A DNA stretch of 47,150 nt from an uncultured Prevotella sp. (GTDB taxonomy: Bacteria > Bacteroidota > Bacteroidia > Bacteroidales > Bacteroidaceae). The DNA is taken from contig CAJODK010000024.1 in the NCBI GenBank assembly GCA_905233245.1, positions 1 through 47,150 of the forward strand, given 5' to 3'. The position numbers and the translations under genes were made by a program. The notes beneath the pieces are model-generated. The model was not told the origin of the DNA and did no database searches. It worked only from the letters and a program-made list of their open reading frames with translations. The first letter of the stretch is position 1, and each line of letters begins with the position of its first letter. Below are positions 9,401 through 24,400 of this stretch, one piece after another.

Positions 9401-12400
9401 AAATTCGTACCTTTGCACCAAATGCATGCAAAGACCCTTAAAATAATAGTACTTTTAGGCTGCCTCCTACCCTTTCTTTCTGCAAGGGCAGGGGGCAGAA
9501 GTCTTAAGGAGCGTTACACCCTTGAGCACCCCCTCATCTTTGAGGATGCATGGGAGAAATGGCCTTACTCCTTTGTAAACGCAGAAGGGGAACCCGACGG
9601 CTTCGATATAGAACTGGTAAAACGTGCTCTCAGCAGACTTGACATTCCCTTTCATATCCGTCTGCGCAGTCAGGATAGCATCTTCATAGACCTCAAAAAT
9701 GGTAAAGCCGACCTAACGTTCGGTTTTATGATGAATCACTATTCTCAATACGGACAGTTTGGCAATGTCACCATAACTCAGGCACAGACCTGCCTTATGG
9801 TGCCCAAGAAAGACAGTATCGACCACATCACCATAGATCAATTGCATAATATGCCCCTCATTATTGGCAAGGGTAGCAAGTCGTACTACTATCTTTCTGA
9901 AAATAATATGATAGATAGCCTTGTAAAAGTAGAGGACCATATTGGTATGGCTATACTCGACATGGTATCAAGGGGTGAAGGTGGTGCTTTATGGAATGCC
10001 GTCATGTTGCGATGGCTCATAAAACGCTATGATATCAAGGGTTATGCCCTCGTGCCAACAGACATTCCCACGGTAGAGTATCGCTTCATGTCAAACGATG
10101 CAGAACTCCTGCATGCTGTTGACAGCGTCTGTCTCAAAATGAACCAAGAGGGCGTAATAGACAGGATGAAGAGGGAATGGATATATCCAGAGAGTGAATC
10201 TTCCTATCATCAATGGCTATACGTGACGCTGGCTCTATGCACAGTACTCTTGCTCATCACCCTGTTAGTACTATGGTTACGCCACTACCACATGTATCGC
10301 ACACACACCCGCGAAAGTGATATAAGGTCTCAGATGCAACTAATACTCTCGTCCTCAGAAGGACTGAGAGCGTGGGCATACGACATCGCCGAGGATACCT
10401 TCGCATGGTTAACCATGGATGGGAAAGTAGAACGGGAATATAGCGAATATGAATTCTCACAGTTCTTTACTACCGATGACTTCATGAAGATACACTCTAA
10501 GATAACAGAACTTCGACACATCCCGGGTCAAGTATGTACCATAGACCTGCTCGATAGGAGAGTCTGCCTGGAGGCTATTCCTGATGATTATGGCAAAGCA
10601 TATATGATATGCGGTGTAGAAAAGAAAGCAATTACAGAAGGGCCACATGATAGCCTTAACAGTAAACACCACATCAGTCGTATGAAGATTCTGGCAGAGG
10701 AGATACGCAACTTAACACATAACATACGCTGTATCGTCTTTCTTCTGATGATGCTGGTAATGGGCAGCAGTACTGCCTCTGCCTATCAGCCATTACCTGT
10801 AGGACTGCGCTATACCAAAGAACATCCGCTGATAGTAGTGTGCGATTGGAATTTTGCACCCTTCTCTTTCCGCAATCTGCATGGAGAACCCGATGGCCTG
10901 CTCGTAGAACTGATAGAACAACTATTCAATCATATTCATGTGCCCTACAAACTAGAACTTGTAGAGTGGCATAAAGCTAGGCAGATGGTAAACTCTGGCG
11001 AAGCGCATCTGATGATGGATCTGCGAACGTCAGAAGACAACTCCTCCGTAAGTTATGGGCACGACATTCTTGCAGAATACAAAGTGGCAGTGGCCCGACT
11101 GCGTTCCACTCCTCCTATGCGTAGCATTGAGATGTTGCACTCTGATGATACGGTCTATGTGCATGGCGGAGCATATACTGCCACGTGGCTAAATAGATAT
11201 TTCAGTGGCAACACTCCTTTCACCATCATGAAAATGCCCCTTTATGATGCCATTACGGAACTTCTCGCTGGCAGAATTAAATACTATATGTTCAGCCACG
11301 CTGCCCTACGTTATGAGATTAGGAGGTTCTCACTGGAAGACGTGATAGACATAGACGACATAGATGTAGCACACGGGGGATTCCGTTTTGTCACCACCGA
11401 TAAACAGTTACTAAAAGACCTCAACGTACAATTTCAGTATCTCAAAGAGTCTGGGCGCTATCAACAACTGGTCAATAAATGGCTTGATGATGGTGACAAC
11501 ATTAATGATATCAGCACCTTTGATATCATCGCCATCGTTGGTATTCTGATGCTCTTCGTCGGTGTTGCCATAGCCATGGCCTTCGTCATGCGGTCAGGCG
11601 ATAACAGCAACCTAAAACGCGAATACAAAGCCATCGCCAATATGGCTGTAAATCTGACGGGATGCAATGTCTTTGCCATCAATGTCAAACGCTCATGGGT
11701 TTATAATGTGGCAGGCGATCTCCTGCCTCGCAAAGGACTCTCTCTGTCCGATTACATTGCCCTTATTCATCCCGGTGACTCTACGACGGAATACAACATA
11801 CGCCATCGTGTCGATGAAGGTGAGCGACAGATGCCTATGGTATCTTTCCGAATCAGAAAATACAATGGTGCCCCTGATGATTGGCATCTGGTCAATGTTA
11901 ATGCCTACATCAAGTCCACCAATACCAATAAACGTCCCGCATACGTCTATCTTGTACTCAATGAAGTGACGTCCGCATCCAATGGGTCATCGCATAGTAT
12001 TATCACGCAAGGTCCTTCCAACATGGAGGAAATCTCACGTCTCACCAATGAACTCATAAAGGCTATTGATAAACTATAAGTATGAGACATCTTTTCTCGA
12101 CACTTTTCGTCACTGCGCTGGCTATTCTCAGCATGTATGCCAAACCCATCAACCGCGAAGCTTTGGTAAAACGCAATAATCCTGTCATCACCAAAATAGA
12201 TACGCTTGCCTCTCTTAGCGTGGGTAATGGTGCCTTCGCCTTTACAACTGATATCACTGGTCTGCAAACCTTCCCCGAGTACTACCGCAATGGTGTACCT
12301 CTTGGCACACAGAGTCAGTGGGGATGGCACAGTTTTGCCAATCCTGACAATCTTCGCATAGAGGAGACCTATAAAGAATATGACTTCGGGCATGGCCATA

Positions 12401-15400
12401 AGGAACTCTATGCTACTGAATACAAGGAGAAAGGACGCGCACAAGATGCTGCCAAATGGTATCGAGAGAATCCGCATCGTCTGCATTTAGGGTGCATCGG
12501 GTTAGAGGAAGAGGGAATGAATCCTTCTGACATTAGTCGTCCCTATCAAACTCTCGATATGTGGAAGGGTGAGATATACTCACAGTTTTCCTACAAGAAT
12601 TCACAATTTCTGGTCTTCACTGTATGCCATCCTGATAGCGACATTATATCAAGTAAGGTGATACGTCGATCTAAGAAGACTATGGGAGTGTCTGTCAATC
12701 TGCGTTTCCCCTACCCTACAGGAGCACACTCTGACGATGCCTGCAATTGGTATGCTAATGAGAAACATTCTACCATACTTGTCAAAAGAGGAGAAAAGAG
12801 TGCATTGCTGAAGAGAATTCTCGATGAAACCACCTATTATGTACATATTAACTGGGAGGATGATGCCACTCTAAGCGAGAAATCCCCAAACTACTGGGTG
12901 CTGACCAGCAATACCAATGAACTTTCCTTTACTTGTGAGTTTGTTTCTGATATTTCCAGTACTCTTAGTTCTCCGAGGTTTTCCGAAGTCAGTTCCTTAT
13001 CCGCAAGCCATTGGCAAAAGTTTTGGAAGGAAGGAGCAGCCGTTGATTTTTCTAAATGTAAGGATAAGCGAGCAAAAGAACTGGAGCGTCGCGTAGTACT
13101 CAGTCAGTGGTTGCTCGCCATACAGTGTGCCGGAGATATTCCACCACAAGAAACTGGTCTCACATATAACTCTTGGTTTGGGAAGTTTCATCTGGAGATG
13201 ATATGGTGGCACCAATCGTGGTTACCTTTATGGGGGCATCCACATATGCTGGCCCGTACTCTCCAATGGTATGTCAAAACACAACAGAAAGCTTACGAGA
13301 TAGCCCATCGGCAGGGATTCAAAGGACTTCGATGGATGAAGATGACAGACCCTAGCGGTGAAGAATCACCATCCAAGGTGGGAAGTTTCCTTATATGGCA
13401 ACAACCTCATCTTATATATTTAGCTGAACAACTGAGGAGGAGTTCTACTCTCTCCTCTGACCTCTCACCTCTAATAAATGCTACCGCAGAGTTCATGGCA
13501 GACTTTGCTACTTACGACAGTATTGGTGACCGCTATATACTAAAAGGTATAATACCCGCTCAGGAGACGCTAAAAGCTAGTGAAACCTATAACTCGCCAC
13601 TCGAACTCTCCTATTGGCACTACGGCCTGCAAGTGGCACAACGATGGCGCGAACGCAACGGTCAACCACGTGTGGCTCTATGGGATGATATCATTAATAA
13701 ACTTTCTCCTTTGGCTCACTCAAATTGGGGAGGTGTGGGAGGCAAACTATACCTTGCTGCAGAATCTGCACCCCAGACATATAGCACTAAATCTCTCTAC
13801 AGTGACCACCCTGCCGTACTAGGTGCCGTAGGCATGCTTCCTATGAGCAGGTTGGTGGATGCAGAGACCATGAAGCGCACACAGGAGTGGATATGGAAAA
13901 ACTGGAACTGGGACAAAACATGGGGTTGGGATTACCCTATGGTGGCCATGAATGCTACTCGTCTGGGTAATCCTGAGCGCGCCATTGACGCTCTTCTCAT
14001 GGATAAGCGTACCAATACATATCTCCCCAATGGTCACAATTATCAGGATGCTCGCCTACGATGCTATCTGCCTGGTAATGGTGGCCTCCTGACTGCTATC
14101 GCCCTTATGTGCGCAGGTTGGGATGGATGCACTGAGAATAACCCCGGTTTCCCTAAAAATGGAAAGTGGAAAGTACGTTGGGAAGGATTAGAAAAAATGG
14201 AGTGAAAATTTTGGAGAAAAAGATTTTATTTGTATCTTTGCACCCATCAAACAACTAAACAATCAAACGACTAAACAACTAAACAACCAACAGTATGAAA
14301 AAAATTCTTTTTGCAGTGATGGCAGTTGCAACCTTCTGCTTCACATCATGTGGTAACAAAACTCAGCAGGGCGAGGCTATCGACTCCGTAGCAGTAATGG
14401 ACTCTTTGGCTCAGGATGAGGCTAATGGTGTTATAGACGCTCTGAAGGCTGCAATCGACAGCAAGGATGCAAGTCTGCTCAATGACATTTTGGCTCAGGC
14501 AAAGGAAAAAGCTGCTGAACTAGTAAAGCAGAATCCGGAGTTAGCCAAGCAGTACATCGCTAAGGTGCAGAACTTCGTAAAGGAGAATGAGACTGCTATT
14601 AAGGAGGCTTTCGCTGGTAATGCCGCTGCTGCTGCTGCCGTTAATGCTCTGACTTCTGATGAAGCTGCTGACGGCCTGTCCAGTGCTATAGACAAACTCG
14701 TCAGCGACGCTGAAGATGTGAAGGACGCTGCTAAGGACGCCGCTAAGAAACAGGTGGAAACTGCTGAGAATACTGCCAAGGAGAAAGTTCAGGAGCAGAA
14801 AGAGGCTGCTAAGGAGAAGGCTAACAAGGCTATTGACGATGCTGCCAACAAGGCAACAAGCAATGTTAAGAAGTCTCTCGGCCTGTAATGGCGGATAAAC
14901 TCTGGAATAAAAACTACTGCAAGGTGATGTTGGCAAACTTCACCTTGTTTTTTGCTTTCTACGTATTAACCCCATTATTGCCACTATATCTCAGCGAGCA
15001 TTTCGGGGCTACAAAGGATGTGATAGGACTTGTATTGTCGGGTTACACCATCGTGGCACTGACAATGCGGCCCTTCAGTGGTTTTATGGTGGATTCCTTT
15101 CCTAGAAAGACTGTGTTGATGGTCTGCTTCGCAAGTTTCTCCATATTCTTCGCAGGCTACCTTGCTGCCTCTACACTCCTGATGTTTATGGTCATAAGAA
15201 CGCTGCATGGTGGACCCTTCGGTGCACTGACGGTAGCCAATAGCACCGTTGCCATCGATGTCTTGCCATCAAGCCGCAGAACGGAGGGCATAGGCTATTA
15301 CGGACTGAGCAACAATCTAGCAATGGCCATAGCACCATCAATAGGAATCGCACTTTATCAGCTCACTCACAGCTTTGATTTCATCTTCTGGTTAGCACTC

Positions 15401-18400
15401 ATCGTAGCATTGACAGGATGGGGAGTCGATAGCACGATAGAATTGAATAATGATGAAGAAAGAAGAATGAAGATCATCCATCACCCCTCATCCTTAATCC
15501 AATTAGATCGTTTCTTCCTTGTCAATGGCTGGATGCTGGCAGCAAATATGGTGTTTTTCGGTTTTTGTTTTGGCGTACTGAGCAACTATCTTGCCATATA
15601 CAGCAAGCATGTACTAGGGATTACGGGAGGCACAGGAGTGTACTTCATGCTATGCTCCATAGGTCTTATGCTTAGTCGTCTGCAGGGCGGAAAGGCTTTG
15701 CGTCAAGGTCGTCTTACCTTCAATGCTGGCAGTGGCATGATCATCTCACTGGTAGGCTATGCTTTATTTGCCTCACTCCCTCTGCAGGGTGGAGATGGAA
15801 TGGGGCTATTCTTATATTACTCTTCCGCAATTCTGATTGGCTTGGGTAATGGTCACATGTGGCCTGCCTTTCAGAATATGACCATCTGCATGGCACGGAA
15901 TAATCAGCGTGGTACAGCCAATTCTACCATCCTCACATCATGGGATGCTGGCATGGGGTTGGGCATACTACTTGGAGGCATTATCAGCGAACAGTTCGGA
16001 TACTCCTCAGCATTCTGTACTGTGGCCTTTGTCAATGCTCTTGGAGTATTACTTTTCTTCCTTCTTACGAAGTCCTTCTTCCTAAAGGGAAAACTTTATC
16101 CTGAGGTACATTAAAAAAGCCGAGCATTTTGAATTGCTCGGCTTTCTTTATTCTTAATCAATTACTACTGGCTTGTACTTTGGTACGAGCAACTTCATCA
16201 CAGACCAACCAATGAGGTAAGCAACGGCACATACGCAGAATACTATCATATAGCCTGCAGGCTTGCCCTCAAAGCCCATGAATTGGAATGCAGAACCCTG
16301 ACCCGCAGCATAATCGAATAGAACGCCAGAACCCTTGTTTATAAGGAATGAGCCTATACCACCTGCCATAGCACCAATACCGGTAACAGTTGCAACAGCA
16401 CTCTTTGGGAACATATCACCCGTTGTAGAGAAGATGTTAGCAGACCAAGCCTGGTGTCCGGCACCTACGAGACCTATGATGATTGCAGGCCACCATGCGC
16501 TCTGGAAGTAATCACCCAATGGCTGTGCGAAGAGTGCCAGAACCGGGAAGAAAGCGAAGATAAGCATTGCAAGCATACGTCCCTGATAAGGATTCATACC
16601 CTTCTTCTCCACAAAGAGCTTTGGCAGATAACCACCGAAGAGAGAGAGGAATGTAACGATAGCATACAACGTGAATATAAGCGCAATACCCATTGGGTCA
16701 CTCGCCTTGTGTCCGAACTGATCCTGGAAGTAAGCAGGAGCCCAGAAGAGGAAGAACCACCATACACCGTCAGTCATGAACTTACCGAAAGCGAAAGACC
16801 ATGTCTGCTTGTATGTGAACGCCTTTGCGAAGCTCAGCTGCTTCTCTTCCTGTACGTTCTCCTCTGCATTGTCATCGTCCTGGTTTACATAGCGAAGCTC
16901 TGCCTCATTGACGAACTTAGACTCAGCTGGCTTGTCATATACGAAAATCCAGATGCCTGCCCATACGAAGCCGAGCAGACCGATGATGATGAACGCCATC
17001 TCCCAACCGAGTGACTTAGCAAGCAGAGGAATTGTAGCAGGAGCAGCAAGAGCGCCTACAGAAGCACCTGCATTGAAGATAGAAGTGGCAAACGCACGAT
17101 CCTTCTTTGGGAAGTACTCTGCCGTAACCTTGATAGCAGCAGGGAAGTTGCCTGCCTCACCAAGACCGAGAATCATACGACAAGCGAGGAACAGCCATAC
17201 AGAAACGCTACTGATGGCAAGCAGCATCTCTGAAGTGACATTAAACTTTTCCATAATGATTGCTGGGTCAACTCCAGGAGTTGAATCTGAACCAGAGACA
17301 ACCAAAGCTTCACCTAAAGCCTTGAGCATTGACGTATCATTGATACCGTCAACGAACTGCACTGTTGCCCATCCGCAAGCTGCATGCATCACAGCACCGA
17401 GTGACCATACCACAATGGCAATAAGGTAACCCTTCTTTGTACCCATCCAGTCAACAAACTTGCCTGCAAATAGGCAGAAGATGGCATAGCAGATAGAGAA
17501 CACACCTGTAATCGTACCATAATCACTGTCTGTCCAGTGGAACTCAGGCTGAATAAACTCCTTAAACGTGAGCGACAGCACCTGACGGTCCATATAGTTC
17601 ACCGTCGTAGCAAAGAAAAGCATCGCACACATGACCCAACGCCAGTTGGTCATTTTGTTTGTTGTTACAGAACTCATTGTTTAGTTTTTTTTATTTAGTT
17701 TTTTAGTTATCGTCGTTAACGCATCTTTGCAAAGATACTAATAAAAGTTGAAAGTTGAAAGTAGAAAGTTGAAAGTGGACTTATTTTTAATCTTTTTAAC
17801 GCCTATTCCTTTACTTTTTAACTCTTTCAGCGTTTTCCCAACCTATTGCTGATGCACCCAGCACTGCGGCAGAGCTACCATCAAGTCCGCTGATGAGGAA
17901 TTGTGCATTCCTGTACAGAGGAAAAACATTCTCCACATAAGTATCACGTATAGGTTTCATGATGAGTTCGCCAGCCTTTGTCATACCACCAAAGAAGATA
18001 AAAGCCTCCGGAGCAGAGAAGGCAGCGAAGTCGGCACATGCCAGTCCGAGCATCTCACCCGTCTTCTGGTATATCTCCTTAGCCAACTCATCACCCTTGC
18101 CTGCTGCTATGCTGACGTCCAGCGATGTGATGGCATCCACGTCAATATCGCGAAGCAGGGAAGGTCGCTCTGTTGTGGTGAGCAGTTCGCGAGCAGTACG
18201 AGCCACACCCGTTGCTGAGCAGTAGGTCTCCAGACAACCCTTACGGCCACAACCACACAGACGACCATTATGACGCTCCATGATGACGTGACCTAATTCA
18301 CCAGCCAGTCCGTTAGAGCCGTAAAGCAGTTTGCCATCCACAACAATGCCTGAGCCTACGCCCGTACCCAGGGTCAGTACTATGAAGTTCTTCATACCGC

Positions 18401-21400
18401 GTGCCACGCCATATGTCATCTCTCCTATAGCGGCCGCATTGGCATCGTTGGTTAGAGCCACAGGTATTCCCAGACGCTCGCTGAACATGTCAGCCAGTGG
18501 CACCACTCCTTCGTGTGCCCATGCTATGTTTGGTGCATACTCTATGGCACCATTATAATAGTTGCCGTTAGGGGCGCCAACTCCCATGGATTCAATCTTC
18601 TCGATGCCACCCACCTCTTCTATTATGGGTGCCAGAGCCTTTACTGCTGCATCGACATAATCCTTTGCATCGCTGAAACCTGCAGTCTTGATTGATGTTG
18701 TTGCCTTTATGACTCCTTGTGCATCAACGATACCGAATACAGAGTTAGTTCCTCCCAGATCTAATCCTATAACATATTTTTTCATACTATAACTATGGGT
18801 TTATATTGTGGTACAAGCATTTTCATTATCATCCATCCTATGAGGTATGCTACGGAGCAAGCGGAGAATATCATCATATATGCTGCCTGATGACCTGAGT
18901 ATGACATGAAGGTGAAGGCTGCACCCTGCTCTTCTGCGTATGTCAGCAGCAGACCTGATATCATAAGTATTATGTACGACCCTATACCTCCTGCACAACC
19001 TCCGATACTCGTCACAGTACCCACCGTACGACGGGGGAAGAGGTCTCCCACCATTGAGAATATGTTTGCTGACCAACTCTGATGGCATGCTCCCAATATA
19101 CCTATGATGAATACGAGCAACCATGGCGAAAGGTCACCCAGTGGCATCGCAAAGAATCCCACCAACTGTATGCAGGCAAAGTAGAACATGGCTCTCATTC
19201 GGGCCTGATACGGCTGGCTACCAAAGCGATCCACGAAGTAGGTGGGCAGATATCCTCCCACGATGCTGAGCATGGTGATAAGGTAGAGAACGAAGACGAG
19301 AGCCATACCCATGGTGGAATCTGAGGTGTAGCCGTATCGGTCTGACAGGTATGCCGGAGTCCAGAAGAGAAAGAACCACCATACGCCGTCGGTCATGAAT
19401 TTACCAGCGATAAAGGCCCATGTCTGTCGATATGTAAGACAATGATGTATCTTCATTCTCGGTCCTTCGTTAATCTTGCGCATCTTGCTTACTATGCCCT
19501 CTTCGTCCTGATAGATATACGCATATTCTGCCTGATTCACCCTTTCGTTTGCCAACGGCCTTCTGTATAGCCTTATCCAGAAGAATATCCACACATAGCC
19601 CATCGCACCTATCACTAGAAATGCCTTCTCCCAACCAAAGTAGTGTGCCAAAGTGGGGATGGTGAGTGGTGCGAGCAGAGCGCCAACCGATGCGCCATTA
19701 TTGAATATAGCGGTAGCGAAGGCACGGTCTTTCTTGGGGAAATAGTCCACGGTAGCCTTTATGGCGGCTGGGAAGTTGGCTGCCTGTCCAAGGGCCAGTA
19801 TAAAGCGGCATCCTATAAAGATGAATACGCTGATGGTCGTAATAGGCAGTGCTGCCTGTCCAGCATCGTGCAGGGTCTCTATTGCCCCTGCGAATCCTAC
19901 CAGCCATTCTCCTGTTATCACTCCGCATGCACAGATTCCACAAAAGGCATGCAACATGGCACCCAGGCTCCATATCGCCATTGCCCAGATATAGCCTGTG
20001 CGAACGCCTATCCAGTCGATAAACTTACCTGCAAAGAGCATGCAGACGGCATAGAATATGGAGAATGCAGAAGTGATGATGCCATAGTCTGTATCATTCC
20101 ATCCAAACTGTGGTGCGAGGAAGTCTTTCCATGTCAGCGAGAGCATCTGACGATCCATATAGTTGATCATCGTGGCAAAGCATAGCATGGTGCATATTAC
20201 CCAGCGGTAATTGGTGGATTTGATAGTCTTTATAGGCATAGGCTAACGGGACAATGGTCTGAACCCATAATGTCGGTATGTATGTTGGCTTCCTTTACCT
20301 TTGGCATCAATCTTTCAGAAACTACGAAATAGTCTATACGCCAGCCCACGTTCTTCTCGCGGGCGTGGAAACGGTATGACCACCACGAGAAGGTCTGTTC
20401 GTCGGGATGCAGTTCTCTGAATGTATCCTTAAAGCCCGATGCGAGCACTTCAGAGAATTTTCCTCTCTCTTCATCGGTGAAACCAGGATTTTGGTGATTT
20501 GTCTTGGGGTTCTTCAGGTCTATTTCCTCGTGCGCCACATTTAGGTCACCGCAGTATATCACGGGTTTCTCTGCATCGAGTTTCTTTATATAAATAAGGA
20601 AGGCATCCTCCCACTGCATGCGGTAGTCCAGACGTCGCAGGCCGTCCTGCGCATTAGGCACATAGACGGTGATGAAATAGTAATCCTCATATTCCAACGT
20701 GATTACCCTACCCTCGTGCTCATGCTGCTCGGCCTCATCGCCCAACAGCCACTGCATGCCGTAGTGCACGCTCTGTGGGTGGTACTTGGTGTATATCGCT
20801 GTACCTGAATAGCCCTTCTTCTCGGCATAGTTCCAGTAGGACTCATATCCTAAGAACTGCAGATCCAACTGTCCCTCCTGCATCTTCGTCTCCTGCAGGC
20901 AGAAGAAGTCTGCATCCATCTCAAGGAACTTCTCTTCGAATCCCTTGCCTACACAAGCTCTCAGGCCATTAACGTTCCACGATACGCACTTCATCTTAAT
21001 ACTGTACTTGTATTGGTCCCTTTACTATACACGCCTGACTATAACCCAGTTGGCGCACTCTGGCCAGATAGGCGCGTGCCTCTTCTGCCGTCTTGTAGTT
21101 GCCCATGCGGCATTTCCATGATGGCGAGTAGAAGTGGGTGTAAACAGGCTGACCAGGGAAGTGTGACTTCATCACTGCTCCTGCTGTCTCTGCCCTCTGA
21201 CGGTCTGCACGCGAATTGCCTCCAGAATATACCTGCACTCTGTAGCCCTGCATCTTGTAACTGCGTCGCATCACTTTCTTGCGCAGGTCGGGTGGCATCG
21301 TCTCGTCGCCCTCTTCTATCACGATAGGCTGCTTCTTGGCAGAATCGGGCTTCTCCACTTCGGTAGTGTCTTTCTCGCTTTTAGGGTCCTTAGTGTCTTT

Positions 21401-24400
21401 AAGGTCCTTAGAGTCCTTAACGACGTTAGCGTTAGCACTAGTGCTAGCGCTGGCACTAGCCTTCCCGTTTACGAGTTCGTCAATCTCTTTCGATTGCGTG
21501 ACTGTCACTTTGCCCTGCCCCACCTTGTCTTGGCGCAGGTCATCGAGAAAAGTCTGTGCATTGGCAGCGTTTGCTACCAATGCCAGACATACTATTATGA
21601 AAACTTTTCTAATCATCAATTCCATGCTTCAATGATGCCATTGAAGTCTGCTGCCTTGAGCGAAGCACCGCCAATGAGACCACCGTCGATGTCAGGCTTA
21701 GAGAATAGTTCTAGTGCATTGCTTGCCTTGCAGGAGCCACCATAGAGGATTGTGGTGTCGTCAGCCACCTGTGCTCCGTATTTCTCTGCCACGCACTGGC
21801 GTATGTAGGCGTGTATCTCTTCTGCCTGCTCTGCTGTAGCTGTCTTGCCTGTACCGATAGCCCAGATAGGCTCGTAGGCAATAACGATTTTAGCGAATTC
21901 ATCGGCGCTGAGATTGAATACGCTCTCTTCGAGTTCCTTCTTGACCACCTCGTTCTGCTTATTCGCCTCACGCTCCTCCAGGCTCTCGCCGATGCAGTAG
22001 AGCACCTTCAGGTCGTTCTGGAGTGCCAATTGTACCTTCTCCTTGAGTATCTCGCCTGTCTCGCCGTAGTACTGACGGCGCTCTGAGTGGCCCAGGATAA
22101 CGTACTGAGCACCTGTGCTCTTTACCATCTCAGCACTCACCTCACCAGTGTATGCTCCGCTGGCCTTGTCTGCGCAGTTCTCTGCGCCCAGTTGTATTGG
22201 CGTACCTTTGAGCATCTCTGCCACAGTAGCCAGATGTATGAATGGTGTGCATATCACCACATCACACTTGGGGTTCTTTACTACCTCTTTCAGTTCATTT
22301 ACCAGGGCAATGCCCTCCTGCAGGTTTTTGTTCATCTTCCAGTTACCTGCTACGATCTTTTTTCTCATAGTTTCTTAGTTTTTGGTTGGTTTTATCTAGT
22401 TCGTTATTACTCCATTTTTCTATCACCGTACCGTCCTTTATCAGCACCAGTCCGGGATTGCTGCGTATGATGGTCTTGAGCGTCGTCTCGTCAGTATGGC
22501 AGAAGGGATACTCCGCTCCTGTAATGTCTATCCAGTGGCTGATGCCTTTTTCTCCGCTTGCTGTGAGGCAGTAGAAGGGGATGCCCTGCTCCGTGGCCCA
22601 CTCGTATATCTGGTCTATCTCGCCAAACTCTGAATCGTCAGCCTGCTCCAGATGCGGCGAAATGAGCAACAGCGTGTAGCCCTTGTCCGAGAGTATCTGC
22701 TCGGTGATGTCCTCATCTGTCCTGAGGTCATGTATCTCAAAGTCGTGAATCGGAGGCACATAGCCACGCTTTATCACCTTAGTCTTCGAGTCTATGAACG
22801 TCCACGTGGAGTCGGGATATTCATCCAGCGTAAACTCCCTCTGCTCACCGTTCTTCTCCAATATGAATGTCGTCTCATACTCTGGTTGCTCTGCTCCCTC
22901 GGGTATCTCCATGAGTGATGGTATGTGATTGCCCACCTTGTATGGACGGAAGTCTATGATTGGCAGGTAGTAGAGCGAGTAGGCCGAGATACAGAGTATG
23001 AAGACCACTGCCATGTAGTACGTTATCCACTGCCATTTGAGGGTAATGAATCGCTTCATCGTCAGGGGTTTCCACGCCAGGAAAGCCGCACAGGCCAAGA
23101 GAATGATGTTCTTAAGGAGCGTCTGACCGTTTGTCAGCACTATGGCATCGCCAAAGCATCCGCAGTCCTCCACTGGGTCAGCGATGTATATCCACACCGT
23201 CAGCAGTGTCATCACCACCATGAAGGCCAGCATCAGGCGGGTCACCAGTCTGCGGCTTATAGCGAAGAGAAGCAGCACGCCCAGCACAAACTCCGTCGCT
23301 GCCAGGGCTATGGAGCATCCCAAAAGCACCCAGTCGGGCACCACGCCCGCCACTCCTATCGCCTCAGCGTAGTCCTCCAGCTTGTACTGCGTACCCTTTG
23401 GGTCAACAGCCTTCACAAAGCCTGAGAACATGAAGGTAATGGCGAGTAGCAATCTTGCTATGTAGGAAAGGATTTTCACCTCTTACCTCCTACTTCTCAC
23501 CACTCAGTTGTATCACTCCGAATACCGAGTAGTTGATGATATCCATATAGTTGGAGTCGATACCCTCGCTGACGGTTGTTACGCCGTTCTTGTCCTCTAT
23601 CTCCTTGATGCGCTCCAGTTTGGTCAGTATCAGGTCAGTATAGCTACTCACCCTCATGTCGCGCCAAGCCTCGCCGTAGTCGTGGTTCTTCTTGAGCATC
23701 AGGTCCACACACTTTCCCGCATACTCGTCGTAGAGCGCCATAGCCTCATCATTGCTTATGTCCACCTTGTCGGCATAGCCCTTCTCAAGCTGTATCAGGC
23801 CGATGATGCCATAGTTGATGAGCGCCATAAATTCAGGCAGTATGCCCTCGCCCACCAGCGACTCGCCCGTCACCTCCAGCGTGCGGATGCGCTTCGCCTT
23901 GATAAAGAGCTGGTCCGTGAGCGATGCAGGGCGAAGCATCCTCCATGAAGGCTTGTAGTCATACAACTTCTTCTGAAAGATGTCGCGGCAACTCTTCATC
24001 GCTGCCTTGAATTCCTCTGTAGTATTGTGCTTTGCCACGTTCTATTTATCTTCTTGTTTTCTCGTAGTTTTCGTTATTAACTCTGCAAAGTTACATTATT
24101 TTTCTTAAACTGCCAAATATCTGCAAAAAAAACCGTATTAAGCAGTGCATAGCTGTTTTAGGGGAGCGTAGCGAAGCGGTGTTTTCCTGGTTTTGTCCCT
24201 CTATTCTCACTCGCGTACGCGCGTGAGAATTTTTGAAAATAACCTAAAATCCTCCACTCGTATGCGGGAAGGCGCATAAACACTGGGCTTGACGAGTGGT
24301 GGAGGATAGGTGGAGAGTGGAGGTTTTTCCTCCACTTGCGGTTGCTTAGCCTCCACTTGCGGTTGCTTAGCCTCCACATGCGGGTACTTAGCGCCCACGT